64,000 bases of DNA, from NCBI RefSeq assembly GCF_016919165.1, contig NZ_JAFFPS010000070.1, positions 1 through 64,000 of the forward strand. Reading direction: 5' to 3'. This document shows positions 10,385 to 20,012 of this stretch, piece by piece; position 1 is the first letter of the stretch, and each line of letters starts with the position of its first letter. The translations under genes were made by a program, and so were the position numbers. This DNA comes from Leptospira chreensis (lineage in GTDB: Bacteria > Spirochaetota > Leptospiria > Leptospirales > Leptospiraceae). Below the pieces are notes generated by a model. That model worked only from the letters and a program-made list of their open reading frames with translations. It did not search any database and was not told where the DNA came from.

Positions 10385-10687
10385 TTAATCCATTTTTTCG
10401 AGCATAATTTTTCTAACTATGCCTAACGCACGCTCAACGAATAATTCTTTTGTCTCACCCGGTAAAGGAGGAGCCAACTTATTGTCGATTAAGTCTACGA
10501 ACTCTGAACTTGTTGCAAAATTCACCATTTCTGATGCAAATTTTTCTTTTTCCAAATCATCCAAATTAGGGACTTGCAAGATCTCCGATCGGATTTCTGC
10601 GATTGCGTTTCTCTGTTCACTTTCTGTTAATAAATTTTGATTTACCTTTGACTTCCATTCTTCAATGAACTTCCTAAGCGCACCCAT
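10385..10687 (-). CDS. Small charged helical protein of defence operon
   Basis: This 100-residue protein is mostly charged helix, with no membrane segment or known motif. Its start overlaps the stop of the 54-residue upstream gene in a TAATG arrangement, and the DUF262 gene starts 22 bases further on, so it is embedded in the operon and very likely translated. No family was recognised. Its size and position would fit an accessory or partner of the DUF262 or DnaJ-type protein, but that is only inferred from context. Confidence 0.65.
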   Translation of the reverse strand: MGALRKFIEEWKSKVNQNLLTESEQRNAIAEIRSEILQVPNLDDLEKEKFASEMVNFATSSEFVDLIDNKLAPPLPGETKELFVERALGIVRKIMLEKMD

Positions 10688-10851
10688 TACTTATTTACCT
10701 TCGAGTCATAGAATTTTTCAATAATAGGTCGCCACATATCCTCTACCTTAATTAAGATTTTTTTCTTCGTTTCTGGAGGTAAATTCATCCAGATCATGTG
10801 AAGAAATTTAATGAGTTTGATAAGGACTTCTTTGAGTGCTTGCAAATTCAT
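10687..10851 (-). CDS. 54-residue peptide between DnaJ-like and 100-residue genes
   Basis: A short open frame begins with ATG overlapping the stop of the YaaW/DnaJ gene by 4 bases (ATGA) and ends with TAA sharing one base with the next ATG. This exact coupling on both sides is the main argument that it is a real gene. The product is amphipathic and helical (MNLQALKEVLIKLIKFL, then a lysine-rich stretch), without cysteine or zinc motifs. No family was recognised. Confidence 0.6.
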   Translation of the reverse strand: MNLQALKEVLIKLIKFLHMIWMNLPPETKKKILIKVEDMWRPIIEKFYDSKVNK

Positions 10852-11813
10852 TTGATACCTCTCTCCATTTTGATTGTTTCATATGCGGAGTTAATTTCTG
10901 CTGTTTTGTCAGTGTGCTTCTTTCTTTCAATTTTATCAGCGACCGAATGATTATCAGGATGGTATTTCTTCATTTTTGTATGGTAAAACCTTTTGATTTG
11001 GTCATTGCTAGCTGATCGATTGACTCCAAGGATATTGTAAGGATCTTCTTTAGAATCCGATTGTTTTGGATTCGTAATCCCAGGTTCTTGTGCTTCTAAA
11101 TTTTTTTTCATCCGAAGTCCAGCGATAAAAACCACAATCGGAATCGTAACACGATATGCAGGCCCAGACAAATCGATTCCGCCCCAAACTGCAGTAATGG
11201 CAAGACCTATGGGACCTGCGAAGAATGATAGACCTCGCATGAGGAATGCATTCGTTCCTAGGCGCAATCCATGGCCTAATACTTGTCTTGCTACTGCATT
11301 TGCAATGATCAGTGTTAGTTTATATGCTAAAAATCCCGAAGAGTTGATGGCAGTATGTAGAAATGCTACTGATAAAGCTCCAGACGGGACATCTGTATAT
11401 TTAGAAAAATCCTCTTTTTTAAATTCTTCTGTGAAACTTTCTTTTTGCTCATCGGACATCTTTTCATAAGCTTTCTCTAATAGGTGCGACAGAACCATTC
11501 GTTCTGCGGCTTCTGTACCTTGTGGGATCAATTCCTTTTTAATTCCCACTTTCCTTGCAACATCTTGGACAATTTGTGAATACTCTACACCTCCGCCACG
11601 CATTACATTTGCGATCGAGTTTCCACCGACTCTCTGGATTTCCTTGATCAATCTCCCCGTGTATTTGGAAGGATAAAACCGACCAATCAATTGGAAGTCA
11701 TTGTCCTTCTTTAATTTGTTCAGTGATTTTTTTAAGAGCACATTCACAATATCATCCAATTCTTCATCCGAACAGGACGTAAACAACGGTGTTAGATGCC
11801 TATCATACGCCAT
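10848..11813 (-). CDS. YaaW-like (DUF3944) protein fused to a DnaJ domain
   Basis: The product has 321 residues. The N-terminal ~230 residues resemble the YaaW/UPF0174 'DUF3944' family: the opening MAYDRHLTPLFTSCSDEEL, helices, and a small hydrophobic region (FFAGPIGLAITAVWGG) followed by PIVVFIAGLRMKK. The last ~65 residues are a J domain, with DPYNILGV, then HPD near 285-287 and an AEINSAYE helix. J domains recruit and stimulate Hsp70 (DnaK). The hydrophobic stretches suggest at least transient membrane association. The gene starts 2 bases after the methylase stop and overlaps the next small gene. A chaperone-recruiting component is not part of canonical DISARM or Druantia, so its role is unknown. 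Confidence 0.8.
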   Translation of the reverse strand: MAYDRHLTPLFTSCSDEELDDIVNVLLKKSLNKLKKDNDFQLIGRFYPSKYTGRLIKEIQRVGGNSIANVMRGGGVEYSQIVQDVARKVGIKKELIPQGTEAAERMVLSHLLEKAYEKMSDEQKESFTEEFKKEDFSKYTDVPSGALSVAFLHTAINSSGFLAYKLTLIIANAVARQVLGHGLRLGTNAFLMRGLSFFAGPIGLAITAVWGGIDLSGPAYRVTIPIVVFIAGLRMKKNLEAQEPGITNPKQSDSKEDPYNILGVNRSASNDQIKRFYHTKMKKYHPDNHSVADKIERKKHTDKTAEINSAYETIKMERGIK

Positions 11814-11815
11814 CC

Positions 11816-14800
11816 CTACACCCTATCCTTCATTCCTTGCCATATGATGCGATACTCTTCCATTCGATCCACGCCAACAAACGGAGGATAGAAGGTCTTT
11901 TCTTCCATGTGTGTGCCACCATCGATGGGATACTTGATCGTTATTGGTGTTGTTACTTCACTTCCATCGGCCGTTCTAGCTTTGATGGCCTCTCGTAGTT
12001 CCTTTCCGCCTGGGTCTTTGCGTGTGGTATTGGGTAGCCTCCTTCCCTTGCTATCATATTGGTCCACTCGTTCGTATTGTTGGCTCACTCCAAATTGCAA
12101 ACGGTAGATGAGTTGCAATTGTTCTAAGCTAAGGCCCATACCCATAGCCACCAAGACATCTATTTCCAATAGGGCCCAACGCCTCGCATAGTCCGTGCGG
12201 AGTGGGCTATTCCAGTCCCAATGATTTTTTAGATCCTTCCAAGGAGATTCAAACTCAGTGACATGCAACCGATCCGCGATATAGGATTCTTTCGGAACCA
12301 CAAACGAGTCTTTGGCGATCCCAATTGCACATTCTTCCCAGAGTTCTGCATAATACTTTGTCAAACAGTTCAAACGAAGAGTTCGGTAGATTAGGAGGGA
12401 TTGAATAATCATGTTTTGAATCAGAGGTATAAATGAAATATTCCCAATTCTCGCATGTCCTGCACCAGTAAATCTAAACAAATAATCCGCGATGATTGAG
12501 GTGAGAATGGCTCCAACAAATACAGTTTCATTGCTTGTCTTAGCTGCAAAAGTTTGAATGGTATAAATGTGTGAGAAATATTTAGGAATTATTGCCGACA
12601 TTAAGGTACGTTCATTCGAAGATGCTGCCATATCTCTCCAAGCAACGCGAAAATATTCTTTGGCATTTACTCTCTCCCCACTAAGATTCACAAAAAAAGG
12701 ATCGTTTTTTAATAATCTATATGGACTACGCGAAAGAAGCGAATCAGGTGTAATGGAAAGATCAATATCATTATATGCATTGTTGTGCGTACAGGCAGTA
12801 TATGCAGAACCATAAAGTGGATTTCCTACATAGATCATTGGACCAGTGATAACCACTTCCCTTGGAGAAAGTGACTGAAAAGAAGGTATTTCTTCACGTT
12901 GAAGAACACCATCCTTTTGTGCGTTTGTTTCATTATACATATCAGTCGAAAATGAAACGTCGCTTAAATCAGAGAGGGTATGTTTGGCTTTACTAATCAC
13001 AGTTAAAATATTTAAGAGTGCTTTGGTATGCAATCTGGGAAGTTTCGTTGTTTTTACTTCTTCAGCTTTAAACAAATCAGCAAAGACTGAAAGCTCAGTT
13101 TCAGTTATTTCCAAAAAACGATCCGGATGTCCGCGAAGTTCCCAATTCCCAGAAGCTGTTTTCATTCCAGGAATTTCATCTATGATATATCCAACCTTTT
13201 TCGATTCAAAAAGAGTTTTCGGATGATAAAGATTGAAGGAACTTAAAAAACGAATTGGCTGTCTACTTCCAATAAATACATTTAATGCGTAAGACAATAG
13301 ATGATGGACATCTTGAAACAATGAGTTCTCATTTACAAATTGATAATGTCTTTTAAGCCTATGGAAATATTCTTCTCGAAGTTTTCCACCATTTGGATCA
13401 TCAAATACTCCTGTCGGATGAAGCAACCCACAGATTCCATTCCTTGCAAGAAGAGTCCATGATTTCACAATAAAGTTTTTATAAAGGTTGGTTCTTAGCC
13501 CTTTGAGTTCCGAATAATTGCGCTCGGAATTTAAAAATGTAGCAGAACCTTCGGAAGGTAAGAACTCATGAAAGTAATACTCTCTAGCATTTTCTGCATT
13601 GAGTAAGGATGGCCTTTTTGCATTGTAGACAGCACTTTTAGAACCACTCACGGCGAGTAGAGGATCAATCTCATTGAGTGCCGCAAAATCTTGCCAATCA
13701 CTCGTGAGCCAAGGTGGGTTTCCTAACATCAATGCAAAACCAGCATGAGTGGGCTTTGGTCCAAGCACTTCGGGGAACACCAATTCCCAATGGTGAAACC
13801 TTTGGGCCTCGGCAACACCCACTCCAACGCCCACCCAAGGTACAAGGAGGGACAAAGATCTTACCGAAGGAGTGGATTCGGCCGCAACCTCCGCCACCAT
13901 ATCCAAATGGATGCCAAATTCTAAGTTATAAAACTTTTGTTCTGTTTTGTCTTTGGGAAGTGAATCACCTAAAAGTAGTTTTGCGACATACAAAAAAGCC
14001 CGCCTACTGGGAAGTTGGTCTGCTTTTTCTAAGTCCATCACAGGCCAAAAGTACAATGCACACCAAACATCCATCAGCACTTTGAGGCGTTGGAAGGAAC
14101 CCGAACTGGATTCTAACTTTTCTTTGGTCTCTTCTTGTTTTTTGAGACCAGGGCCTGGGAGGTGGGAGCTATCTTCAGTGACAGAGATCGGCCAAACGGT
14201 AGCGGTACTTTCTGTATCTTTCAAGGCTCTGTTTCGTTCTTCGGTATACGTATGCCAATGTTTTTCGATGAGATCCGAAATTTGAATCGCTAGATCAGAT
14301 TCTTCTTTTTCCCATTTGCCTGTTGAGTTCTGTTTTGCCCAGTCTTCCGAAGCTTTTGTTTCTTTGGGATAAAATTCTTTGAAGAGTTTGTCTTTACGGA
14401 CGGGCACCATTTCAGGATCAAAGACGAGAAAATGGTAAACTTCATCTTGATTTCTTGTTTCACCAGGAAGGAGTGTGCGAGGGAAGGACCCCTCTTTTAA
14501 ATAGGAACCATCTCTTAAGTCAGAGACCTTCCACACAGCACGCCTAGCGCCGATTAAACTATTTCCTGCTCGCAGTCGCAAACCAAACCAAGGAACAGCA
14601 GAAGTATCCGATTCTACTTCTTGGTTTTCTTCCGAAACAAATTTGGGCCTGCGGTGTTCGGTCCCAAGCCAAAGCGAAAGACTTCCGAGTTCGACTGCCA
14701 TTGGATTCAGATCCACTCCATATACATTGCGAGTGGCGATATGGTATTTGACACGGCGGAGTTCCAATTGGTAGTCTTCGGGAGAAATCCTTACGCCAAG

Positions 14801-16582
14801 CTCTTCTTGTTTTTTCTTAAGATACAGAGCAGACAACTGCTCACAGGCTTCGTTTAAGAACGCACCCGATCCCATCGCTGGTTCGCAAATTTTCCAAGAC
14901 AACACTTCGTCCGCAGAGGCATTGGGTCTAGCAAGCACCAGTTCTTCCAAAGCTTCTTCCACAAGGCAACGTGTGAGCACCTCAGGTGTGTAATACGATG
15001 CTGTCCTCTCTCGGTCTACATGGGAAAGGTATAAGATAAAACTTCCCTTGGCATACATGCGGGAGCCTGCGCTCGTCATCTCTATGGCCGCTCTTGGAAA
15101 TTCCCCTTCTCTCGTTTTGGGAACAAACCAAGTTTGTGTGGAACTTGACTCAAAGTTAGGTGCTTTTGTTCCATCGGGAACGCCCACTTGGATTAGATCT
15201 GTTTCGGCAAATTTTGCAGAGTAACTGAGAATTCCTTCATACACAGCTCCCAATTGGTTGATCCCAAGGTCCGCATAATTGATCCTTCCCCGACTCCTTC
15301 CTTTAGCATCCTCACTCAAAGAAAGGCGAACAACCACATCCTGCAAAACTTTGTTTCGTAACTTAACTTGGTCGAGTAGTTTGGTTTCCCTTTCATCAAA
15401 GAGTTGTGATGTGAGTGCCGGAACTTGGAAGGGAACTTTTTTGAACTCCAATGCGTCTATTTCTATATCTGTGGGGAATCCATGTTGGATGATCGCAAAG
15501 AGTTTTAAAAGATGTTCGTGAAAATACGTGCCATTGGCTGCTTCACTTCCTGTTTCCAGTGGAATCAGTTCTAAATCTCGGAGTGATTCAAAACTATAAC
15601 CAAGCCTATACACATCATTCGAAATGGGAAGGAGTCCAGAGTCCTTTCCTTTTGCTTCCGCATACAAACAAAATAGTATGCGATAGATATACACCAAGGC
15701 CTCATGTTTCAATCGTTCGGCGGTAACATCTTCTCCATCTACTTTGGTATAGGAAAGTTTTGCTGTCTTTCTTGCCTCTACCCATTCGTTTGCGAGAAGC
15801 ACAATGGCTTCCCTGACAGCAAACTGGAGTTTTTCGGTCACGCCAAAGGCGTATTTATGGCTATTGTCTTCTAAATTGTCATGGATGAAATTGTCTTCAC
15901 TAGCAAGTCTTTCTCTTGAAAGTAAGGTTGCCATTTGCCGGAATGTGGATTCTTCTTTTCTTCCGTAAGCCTCTTCCAAATCAAAGAGCAAATACCTTCC
16001 TTCCGCATACACATGTTTGTCGAAGAGATACAGAACTCCACCACCAAGAACTAGAACAAACCGTGGCGATCCCTCTTCTGCAAAAATTTCCCCCACAAGT
16101 TTAGAAAGGGATTTGGATTCATGTCGGATATACCCTTCTCTGGCTTCTTCCTCCGGAAGAGTTTTGGAAGTTTGAAAATCTTCTAAAGGATCTTTACCTT
16201 CTTCTGCATGGGAAAAAAGATAAAACTGGTTGGGTTCCAAGACCGCAAGCCACGATTCCCCCTTCCTCTCGAGTAAGCCCGATAACAAATAGGCCTTTTT
16301 GCTATCTGCAAATTTATAAACAGTTGGAACGACATCCGAATAACCAAGTGCTTGTTTGATGGCGTTTTGGAACTGAATCTGGGCTTCTCGACTACCTCGT
16401 TTGTAAAATAGCTCTTCTTTTGCTTGGAAGTATTTTTCACCGATTCCAGCGAGAGCCTTAACGACGGACGCTTGTCCTTCTATTCCTACGAGGTATTTTT
16501 TGCTATCCTCGTCAAAAGCCGCATCTAAGTAATAAGGGCTATAGTATTCGCCGATGTTTTGGATTGCTGATGAAAATGCCAT
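11816..16582 (-). CDS. Large N6-adenine DNA methylase (DrmMI/Eco57I-type)
   Basis: This is a 1588-residue class I methyltransferase. AdoMet-binding motif I is CEPAMGSGAFL near residue 570, and catalytic motif IV is GNPPW near 955, diagnostic for N6-adenine methylation. The long N-terminal part (1-500) and the C-terminal target-recognition region resemble the PglX/DrmMI/type IIG architecture. No clear PD-(D/E)xK nuclease motif was seen at the N-terminus. It overlaps the SNF2 helicase stop by one base (TAATG) and precedes the DnaJ-type gene by 2 bases. In class 1 DISARM the equivalent protein marks self DNA, and the same role is likely here. Hand counts on sampled 60-base lines give close to 50% G+C before about 13.7 kb and after about 12.2 kb on the coordinate axis, but about one third in between (12.3-13.6 kb), where target recognition is expected. 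This suggests a mosaic specificity region. Confidence 0.88.
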   Translation of the reverse strand: MAFSSAIQNIGEYYSPYYLDAAFDEDSKKYLVGIEGQASVVKALAGIGEKYFQAKEELFYKRGSREAQIQFQNAIKQALGYSDVVPTVYKFADSKKAYLLSGLLERKGESWLAVLEPNQFYLFSHAEEGKDPLEDFQTSKTLPEEEAREGYIRHESKSLSKLVGEIFAEEGSPRFVLVLGGGVLYLFDKHVYAEGRYLLFDLEEAYGRKEESTFRQMATLLSRERLASEDNFIHDNLEDNSHKYAFGVTEKLQFAVREAIVLLANEWVEARKTAKLSYTKVDGEDVTAERLKHEALVYIYRILFCLYAEAKGKDSGLLPISNDVYRLGYSFESLRDLELIPLETGSEAANGTYFHEHLLKLFAIIQHGFPTDIEIDALEFKKVPFQVPALTSQLFDERETKLLDQVKLRNKVLQDVVVRLSLSEDAKGRSRGRINYADLGINQLGAVYEGILSYSAKFAETDLIQVGVPDGTKAPNFESSSTQTWFVPKTREGEFPRAAIEMTSAGSRMYAKGSFILYLSHVDRERTASYYTPEVLTRCLVEEALEELVLARPNASADEVLSWKICEPAMGSGAFLNEACEQLSALYLKKKQEELGVRISPEDYQLELRRVKYHIATRNVYGVDLNPMAVELGSLSLWLGTEHRRPKFVSEENQEVESDTSAVPWFGLRLRAGNSLIGARRAVWKVSDLRDGSYLKEGSFPRTLLPGETRNQDEVYHFLVFDPEMVPVRKDKLFKEFYPKETKASEDWAKQNSTGKWEKEESDLAIQISDLIEKHWHTYTEERNRALKDTESTATVWPISVTEDSSHLPGPGLKKQEETKEKLESSSGSFQRLKVLMDVWCALYFWPVMDLEKADQLPSRRAFLYVAKLLLGDSLPKDKTEQKFYNLEFGIHLDMVAEVAAESTPSVRSLSLLVPWVGVGVGVAEAQRFHHWELVFPEVLGPKPTHAGFALMLGNPPWLTSDWQDFAALNEIDPLLAVSGSKSAVYNAKRPSLLNAENAREYYFHEFLPSEGSATFLNSERNYSELKGLRTNLYKNFIVKSWTLLARNGICGLLHPTGVFDDPNGGKLREEYFHRLKRHYQFVNENSLFQDVHHLLSYALNVFIGSRQPIRFLSSFNLYHPKTLFESKKVGYIIDEIPGMKTASGNWELRGHPDRFLEITETELSVFADLFKAEEVKTTKLPRLHTKALLNILTVISKAKHTLSDLSDVSFSTDMYNETNAQKDGVLQREEIPSFQSLSPREVVITGPMIYVGNPLYGSAYTACTHNNAYNDIDLSITPDSLLSRSPYRLLKNDPFFVNLSGERVNAKEYFRVAWRDMAASSNERTLMSAIIPKYFSHIYTIQTFAAKTSNETVFVGAILTSIIADYLFRFTGAGHARIGNISFIPLIQNMIIQSLLIYRTLRLNCLTKYYAELWEECAIGIAKDSFVVPKESYIADRLHVTEFESPWKDLKNHWDWNSPLRTDYARRWALLEIDVLVAMGMGLSLEQLQLIYRLQFGVSQQYERVDQYDSKGRRLPNTTRKDPGGKELREAIKARTADGSEVTTPITIKYPIDGGTHMEEKTFYPPFVGVDRMEEYRIIWQGMKDRV

Positions 16583-19578
16583 TATTTAGAACCCTCCATA
16601 ATGAGGATAGGTTCTGTGATGGGATCTGCTGTTTGTTGGAGCCGTTCTTCCGCACTCAATTTTGCTGCCTCACAGAGTTCAATGGCCCATTTCTTTTTGT
16701 TTTGCCATTTTTCGAAGGCCGCTTGTCCAGAAAGGATATTTTTACTCATCTTTTCGATATAGGCTTCGCGTTTGACACGCCAAGCATCCAACCTTCTCAC
16801 TTCCTTTCTGTATTGGCTCAAAAGGTGTTCCTTCCTCTTTGATGCCAATTTTTGTAAGTACTCCAAACTGGTATCGACTGCTTTTGCTAAAAAGATCTCC
16901 GCAGGTTTTTGGTTTGGTGGAACCTTTGTATTGGCAATGTTCCTCAGATTTGTCATGGCAATCGCATCCTGGAAAGATAAAACTTCCAATTGTTTTTGGC
17001 CAGGTTTTGCCATCACAACATGAGGCTCTGCAACAATTGGATTCCCTGCTCGTGAACTCACATGACCAATAAAAAAATACAATAGAACATCTTTTGGAAT
17101 GTCTGGACTCACAATCATCGGTACTTGGCCTTTCGGAAATTCGAGTAACAGCCGATCTACGAGCCATTTCAAAATAGGGTGAGTTTTATTCAAAAAACTG
17201 GCGCGAGTCCAATGCCCTGATTCGTTTTGAGCAGCAAGGATTGCATTTTCCATAAACGTAGCATCATCTGTTAATCTAAATTGATGACCGACCGTTTGCC
17301 AAACTTCCTTGGGCAAGGATGTGGCTCCATAAATCATACTGGAACCAGAATCGGGAGCACCCAATCTCTCTTTCACTTCCTTTGGTGGAGTGAACCCAAT
17401 ATAATTATTTTGGATTTCCAAAGAAGGATAACTAACACTAGCTTTTTTGCTTAAGAACTCATAACCCTTTATGAAAAAGTCACGATCATTATAGAGAAAA
17501 TTGGATACTTCACCTACTTGTGATAAAGCGGTTGGCGTTTGTTTTTCATTGGAAGATTCTGAGTCTAATTTGTTTTGCTGTAAAGCAATGGCCTCATCCA
17601 AAATCCTTTGCATTTCATCATCCAAAGAATCCTCTGCTTTAACGGGAGTTGCGAGTATTTCATCAGGAGAAACTCCTTCCAAAATCTTATCGGCGATGTA
17701 TTCTTCCTCTTTTTTGGAATCAAAGAGATTTAAGATACTTTCCCCTTCTTTTCGTAGGTGGTTGATTTCTTCGACCTTTGTGACTAACCTTTGGAACACC
17801 GCTTCATCATTGGCAAAACTAGAATTACCAGATGTCACTTGCAAATACCGTATCTCTGGAGTTTTCGTTTGTCCAATCCGATCAATTCTACCATTCCTTT
17901 GAATCAAAGTGATAACAGACCAAGGCAAATCATAGTGGATGATTAAGTGGCAAGCATGGTGTAAATTGATCCCTTCACTCGCAACATCTGTCGCCACAAG
18001 CAATCGAACCTGGTTGTTCGTTGTGGCAAATGCTTCGATTGCCAAAGACAAACTCGTATCCGAGTGGGATCCATCTATCGTCAATATCTGTGACTGGTGG
18101 TATTCTTCCGGTTTTGAGGCAACTTCTAACTGAAAATCCTTCGCGAGTGCAGCAACGAGAGCTTTTTGCGTTTCCAAATACTCTGTAAAAATCAGAACCT
18201 TCGGCGACTTCTCCTTACCGTCCCATGCTAAATTAGTGAGGTGCTTTTTTAAAATCGAATACCTTGTAGAAGATGCAAGAGAAAGATCCGAGAGTTTTCC
18301 TTCTAACAACTGCAAGGATTCCATCTCATTCGAAATCTCAGCTATTTCTTTACCCAGTTCGATTCGATTCTTTCTTTTTTTTACCGTCGATAGAACCGCT
18401 TCAGGACTAGATAAAAATAATTTATAATAACCATACTGCAGAAGTCGTAACGATTCTCGTTTTTCTTTTTTGATCTTTGTAGAAGTTCTTAAATTGGAAA
18501 TGATATCCAAAATTTCGATTTCATTTGGATTTGCATTCAGCGAACTTTCAGATAAAGGGATGACAACACGATCTTTCATTTGGTCGCCGATTTGGGATCG
18601 CACATCCTCTTTGAATCGCATTAAAAAATGATCACTAATCTCTTCTGCCGTATAGTCCTTCATTTCAGGATCAGAGATGGATGCGGGATCGACGAGACTC
18701 AGTAGTCTTGCAAAGGTCTCTCGTTTTCCATTATGTGGTGTAGCCGTTGTCAGTAACAAATGAGTTGTGCGACTTGCTAAATTCCGAGCCAAACGATAAC
18801 TCAAATTTGACGCCACTTTACTGGCTCCAGCCACGTTATGCGCTTCATCAATTACAACTACATCCCATTTCGTATCTAAAAGGAATTTTTCATACTTCCC
18901 TTGTTGTTTGAGTGTATCCAAGGACATGATCACTCGGTGATACACATCAAACGGATTTTTGTTAGCAGGAATTTTAATTCGAACTTTTGAAATGGCTTCA
19001 GAATCCATTCGCACCAAAGGCAAGTTAAACTTATTCCATAACTCAGCTTGAAATTGAGTTAACATCGATTTTTTGGTTAATACTAAAATTCGTTCGGCAA
19101 GACCCCTTCTCGCAAGGTCTGTTAGGATCATACCCACTTGGATGGTTTTACCAAGTCCAACACCATCTGCGATCAAAAGCCTGGCTCTAGATTTTGATAC
19201 TGCTAGTTTTGCAGAATACTTTTGAAATTCATAAGGCCGATAAACACCTAACTGAGACCAATTAGATGTCTCACCTGTAACAGGAAGGCTACGTAGCCTT
19301 GCTTCCAAATAAAATAAAGACCTTTGAAATCCAGCTGATTCATCTAAGGCAACCGTGATAGATTTAGGGTCGACCACTTCGAATTCATCAATCGGCTCAA
19401 TAAAAATCCTTTCTTGGTTTTTTACCAATGCATCAATTCCAATGCACTGAACCTTTTGGAATTGGTGGATCGGATCATAAATTTCCGCTCGTTTCACTAT
19501 CCATTCCGAATCACGACAACGAATTCGTTGGGGTGCGGCTAGAATTGGATTTATTTTTTTGGATTTTTTCTGAACCAT
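16582..19578 (-). CDS. SNF2-family helicase (DrmD-like)
   Basis: This 998-residue protein has an SNF2/RapA-type ATPase core. Walker A DGVGLGKT is near residue 139, VVIDEAHN (DEAH box) near 243, and the C-terminal helicase lobe carries IQRNGRIDRIGQ near 563. The remaining ~400 residues are a charged C-terminal extension with a lysine-rich coiled segment. Class 1 DISARM operons encode DrmD, an SNF2-like helicase of about this size, next to the DrmMI methylase, which is exactly the neighbour here. It would be expected to translocate on or remodel DNA using ATP. It begins 21 bases after the upstream small gene and is coupled to the methylase. Confidence 0.87.
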   Translation of the reverse strand: MVQKKSKKINPILAAPQRIRCRDSEWIVKRAEIYDPIHQFQKVQCIGIDALVKNQERIFIEPIDEFEVVDPKSITVALDESAGFQRSLFYLEARLRSLPVTGETSNWSQLGVYRPYEFQKYSAKLAVSKSRARLLIADGVGLGKTIQVGMILTDLARRGLAERILVLTKKSMLTQFQAELWNKFNLPLVRMDSEAISKVRIKIPANKNPFDVYHRVIMSLDTLKQQGKYEKFLLDTKWDVVVIDEAHNVAGASKVASNLSYRLARNLASRTTHLLLTTATPHNGKRETFARLLSLVDPASISDPEMKDYTAEEISDHFLMRFKEDVRSQIGDQMKDRVVIPLSESSLNANPNEIEILDIISNLRTSTKIKKEKRESLRLLQYGYYKLFLSSPEAVLSTVKKRKNRIELGKEIAEISNEMESLQLLEGKLSDLSLASSTRYSILKKHLTNLAWDGKEKSPKVLIFTEYLETQKALVAALAKDFQLEVASKPEEYHQSQILTIDGSHSDTSLSLAIEAFATTNNQVRLLVATDVASEGINLHHACHLIIHYDLPWSVITLIQRNGRIDRIGQTKTPEIRYLQVTSGNSSFANDEAVFQRLVTKVEEINHLRKEGESILNLFDSKKEEEYIADKILEGVSPDEILATPVKAEDSLDDEMQRILDEAIALQQNKLDSESSNEKQTPTALSQVGEVSNFLYNDRDFFIKGYEFLSKKASVSYPSLEIQNNYIGFTPPKEVKERLGAPDSGSSMIYGATSLPKEVWQTVGHQFRLTDDATFMENAILAAQNESGHWTRASFLNKTHPILKWLVDRLLLEFPKGQVPMIVSPDIPKDVLLYFFIGHVSSRAGNPIVAEPHVVMAKPGQKQLEVLSFQDAIAMTNLRNIANTKVPPNQKPAEIFLAKAVDTSLEYLQKLASKRKEHLLSQYRKEVRRLDAWRVKREAYIEKMSKNILSGQAAFEKWQNKKKWAIELCEAAKLSAEERLQQTADPITEPILIMEGSK

Positions 19579-19598
19579 AGAGAGATAATACCTAATAC

Positions 19599-20012
19599 TT
19601 AAGACAAAATAATGGGTTTTATAGAACTATTCAAGGATTTGATAAATAAATTTAAAATTTCTGCATCATCATCAAAACCTACAACAGATGTGAAGTCGCT
19701 TTCATCATCTTCTTCCTGGATAAAGTAAATGATAACTAATTTGAATTGGTAAAGACCTGTCTCAGACACCACTGCTTGCTTGGAAAAAAATTCATCAATT
19801 TCAACGAGTCTGTTATAAATCAGTTTCGCTGTCGCAATATCCGTGACACCTTTTTCAGCATACTCTTCAGCCTTCTTCACATGCTTTCCGGCTAGTTCTA
19901 ATAAACTTCGAATTTCATACTGTTTTAGATCTGGTAGGCCTAAAGGCAGATGATTGTGGGATAAAAAATCGGATATTAGAACTTTTGGAATCAAAGGAAT
20001 TTGAGGGAGCAT
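19599..20012 (-). CDS. DUF1232 (YkvA-like) small protein, first gene of defence operon
   Basis: The product has 137 residues. The C-terminal segment (SVVGFDDDAEILNLFIKSL) resembles the DUF1232/YkvA signature, in which a G-x-x-DDA motif sits between hydrophobic helices. The N-terminal half is soluble helix (LKQYEIRSLLELAGKHVKKAEEYAE). DUF1232 proteins are usually small and of unknown function, and DUF1232 domains have been noted near helicases and SNF2 proteins. It is the promoter-proximal gene of the operon, 20 bases before the SNF2 gene. The start ATG at 20012 has no strong Shine-Dalgarno sequence. The family call is tentative; that it is a gene is likely. Confidence 0.65.
   Translation of the reverse strand: MLPQIPLIPKVLISDFLSHNHLPLGLPDLKQYEIRSLLELAGKHVKKAEEYAEKGVTDIATAKLIYNRLVEIDEFFSKQAVVSETGLYQFKLVIIYFIQEEDDESDFTSVVGFDDDAEILNLFIKSLNSSIKPIILS

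Noticed and set aside
332..20012. Canonical DISARM or Druantia label for the operon
   Set aside because: DrmC is not seen and helicase and DUF1998 are fused, unlike class 1 DISARM; the Druantia partners DruA-D, DruF-H and DruM were not recognised.
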